Origin: Bacteroides sp. CAG:443
GTDB taxonomy: Bacteria; Bacteroidota; Bacteroidia; Bacteroidales; Bacteroidaceae
Direction: 5' to 3'
DNA length: 22,057 nt
Assembly (NCBI GenBank): GCA_000432735.1
Contig: FR887742.1
Span: 1 to 22,057 of the forward strand
Part shown: positions 22,028 through 22,057 of the stretch, in pieces
Layout: each line of letters starts with the position of its first letter
Position numbering within the stretch: the first letter of the stretch is position 1
Position numbers and translations under genes: made by a program
Notes under the pieces: model-generated
Told to the model about the DNA's origin: nothing
The model's database searches: none
What the model saw: the letters and a program-made list of their open reading frames with translations, nothing else

Positions 22028-22057
22028 AAGAGGCTGTCTCAAATTGAAATATAATTT
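22028..22057 (+). terminator. Left part of a terminator cut by the window edge
   Basis: AAGAGGCTGTCTCAAATT (22028-22045) is followed by a 7-nt loop and AATTT (22053-22057), which starts to pair back. The rest of the 3' arm would lie beyond the window. It follows the oxidoreductase stop by 17 nt. This is an inference from half a hairpin. Confidence 0.45.

Noticed and set aside
22028..22057. End of an insertion sequence at the right edge
   Set aside because: The sequence could be a terminal repeat, but the visible return strand AATTT and the position just after a stop codon fit a terminator better; the decisive bases are outside the window.
1..22057. CRISPR arrays, integrative-element ends or defence islands
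   Set aside because: No regularly spaced repeat array of CRISPR size was seen, there is no duplicate of the tRNA-Thr 3' end, and the only recombinase looks like a core Xer enzyme.

Overview
The window looks like a chromosomal segment of a Bacteroides-type bacterium (order Bacteroidales). Most visible promoters fit the Bacteroides primary-sigma pattern, a TTG or TTTG element about 19-21 bp upstream of TAnnTTTG. Genes generally lack Shine-Dalgarno sequences. The protein set (a PepSY-like lipoprotein, a DUF1349 secreted protein, an OMP_b-brl_3 family outer-membrane barrel, a Kdo transferase) is typical of gut Bacteroidales. No species was assigned, and GC content and codon use were not computed.

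Layout. 1-460: no recognisable gene, but a terminator pointing out of an unidentified plus-strand transcript. 495-2126 (minus): rpsU, a Xer-type tyrosine recombinase, the hibernation factor hpf and tRNA-Thr(UGU), with promoters before rpsU and before the tRNA. 2296-4639 (plus): Xaa-Pro aminopeptidase followed by a gamma-carbonic-anhydrase-like protein. 4695-12258: an envelope and regulation block made of a PepSY-like lipoprotein and a LuxR-type regulator (both minus), a divergent DUF1349 secreted protein (plus), a two-component response regulator and sensor kinase (minus), and a divergent outer-membrane barrel protein (plus). 12389-15139 (minus): gltX-waaA operon. 15224-17281 (plus): a 7TM-HD phosphohydrolase related to c-di-AMP phosphodiesterases. 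17283-20941 (minus): priA, a PHP-domain phosphatase and a low-molecular-weight tyrosine phosphatase in one tight operon. 21033-22010 (plus): a Gfo/Idh/MocA oxidoreductase, then the left half of a terminator cut by the window edge.

How the genes fit together. The outer blocks are housekeeping: translation, ribosome hibernation, peptide turnover, lipid A-Kdo synthesis, nucleotide signalling and replication restart. The centre is an envelope-sensing block, and its control regions hold the most interesting signals. These are three CATTAAC-like direct repeats at exactly 11-bp steps between the kinase and the outer-membrane gene, three identical TTTGTACAAA palindromes at exactly 21-bp steps between the LuxR-type gene and the lipoprotein gene, and a perfect 7-4-7 dyad filling the promoter spacer of the DUF1349 gene. 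In the translation block, hpf alone among the protein genes carries a textbook Shine-Dalgarno sequence and sits in the rpsU operon. That is suggestive because Bacteroidota ribosomes normally hide the anti-Shine-Dalgarno with the help of bS21, the rpsU product. I found no CRISPR array, complete insertion sequence, prophage or clearly novel multi-gene defence system.
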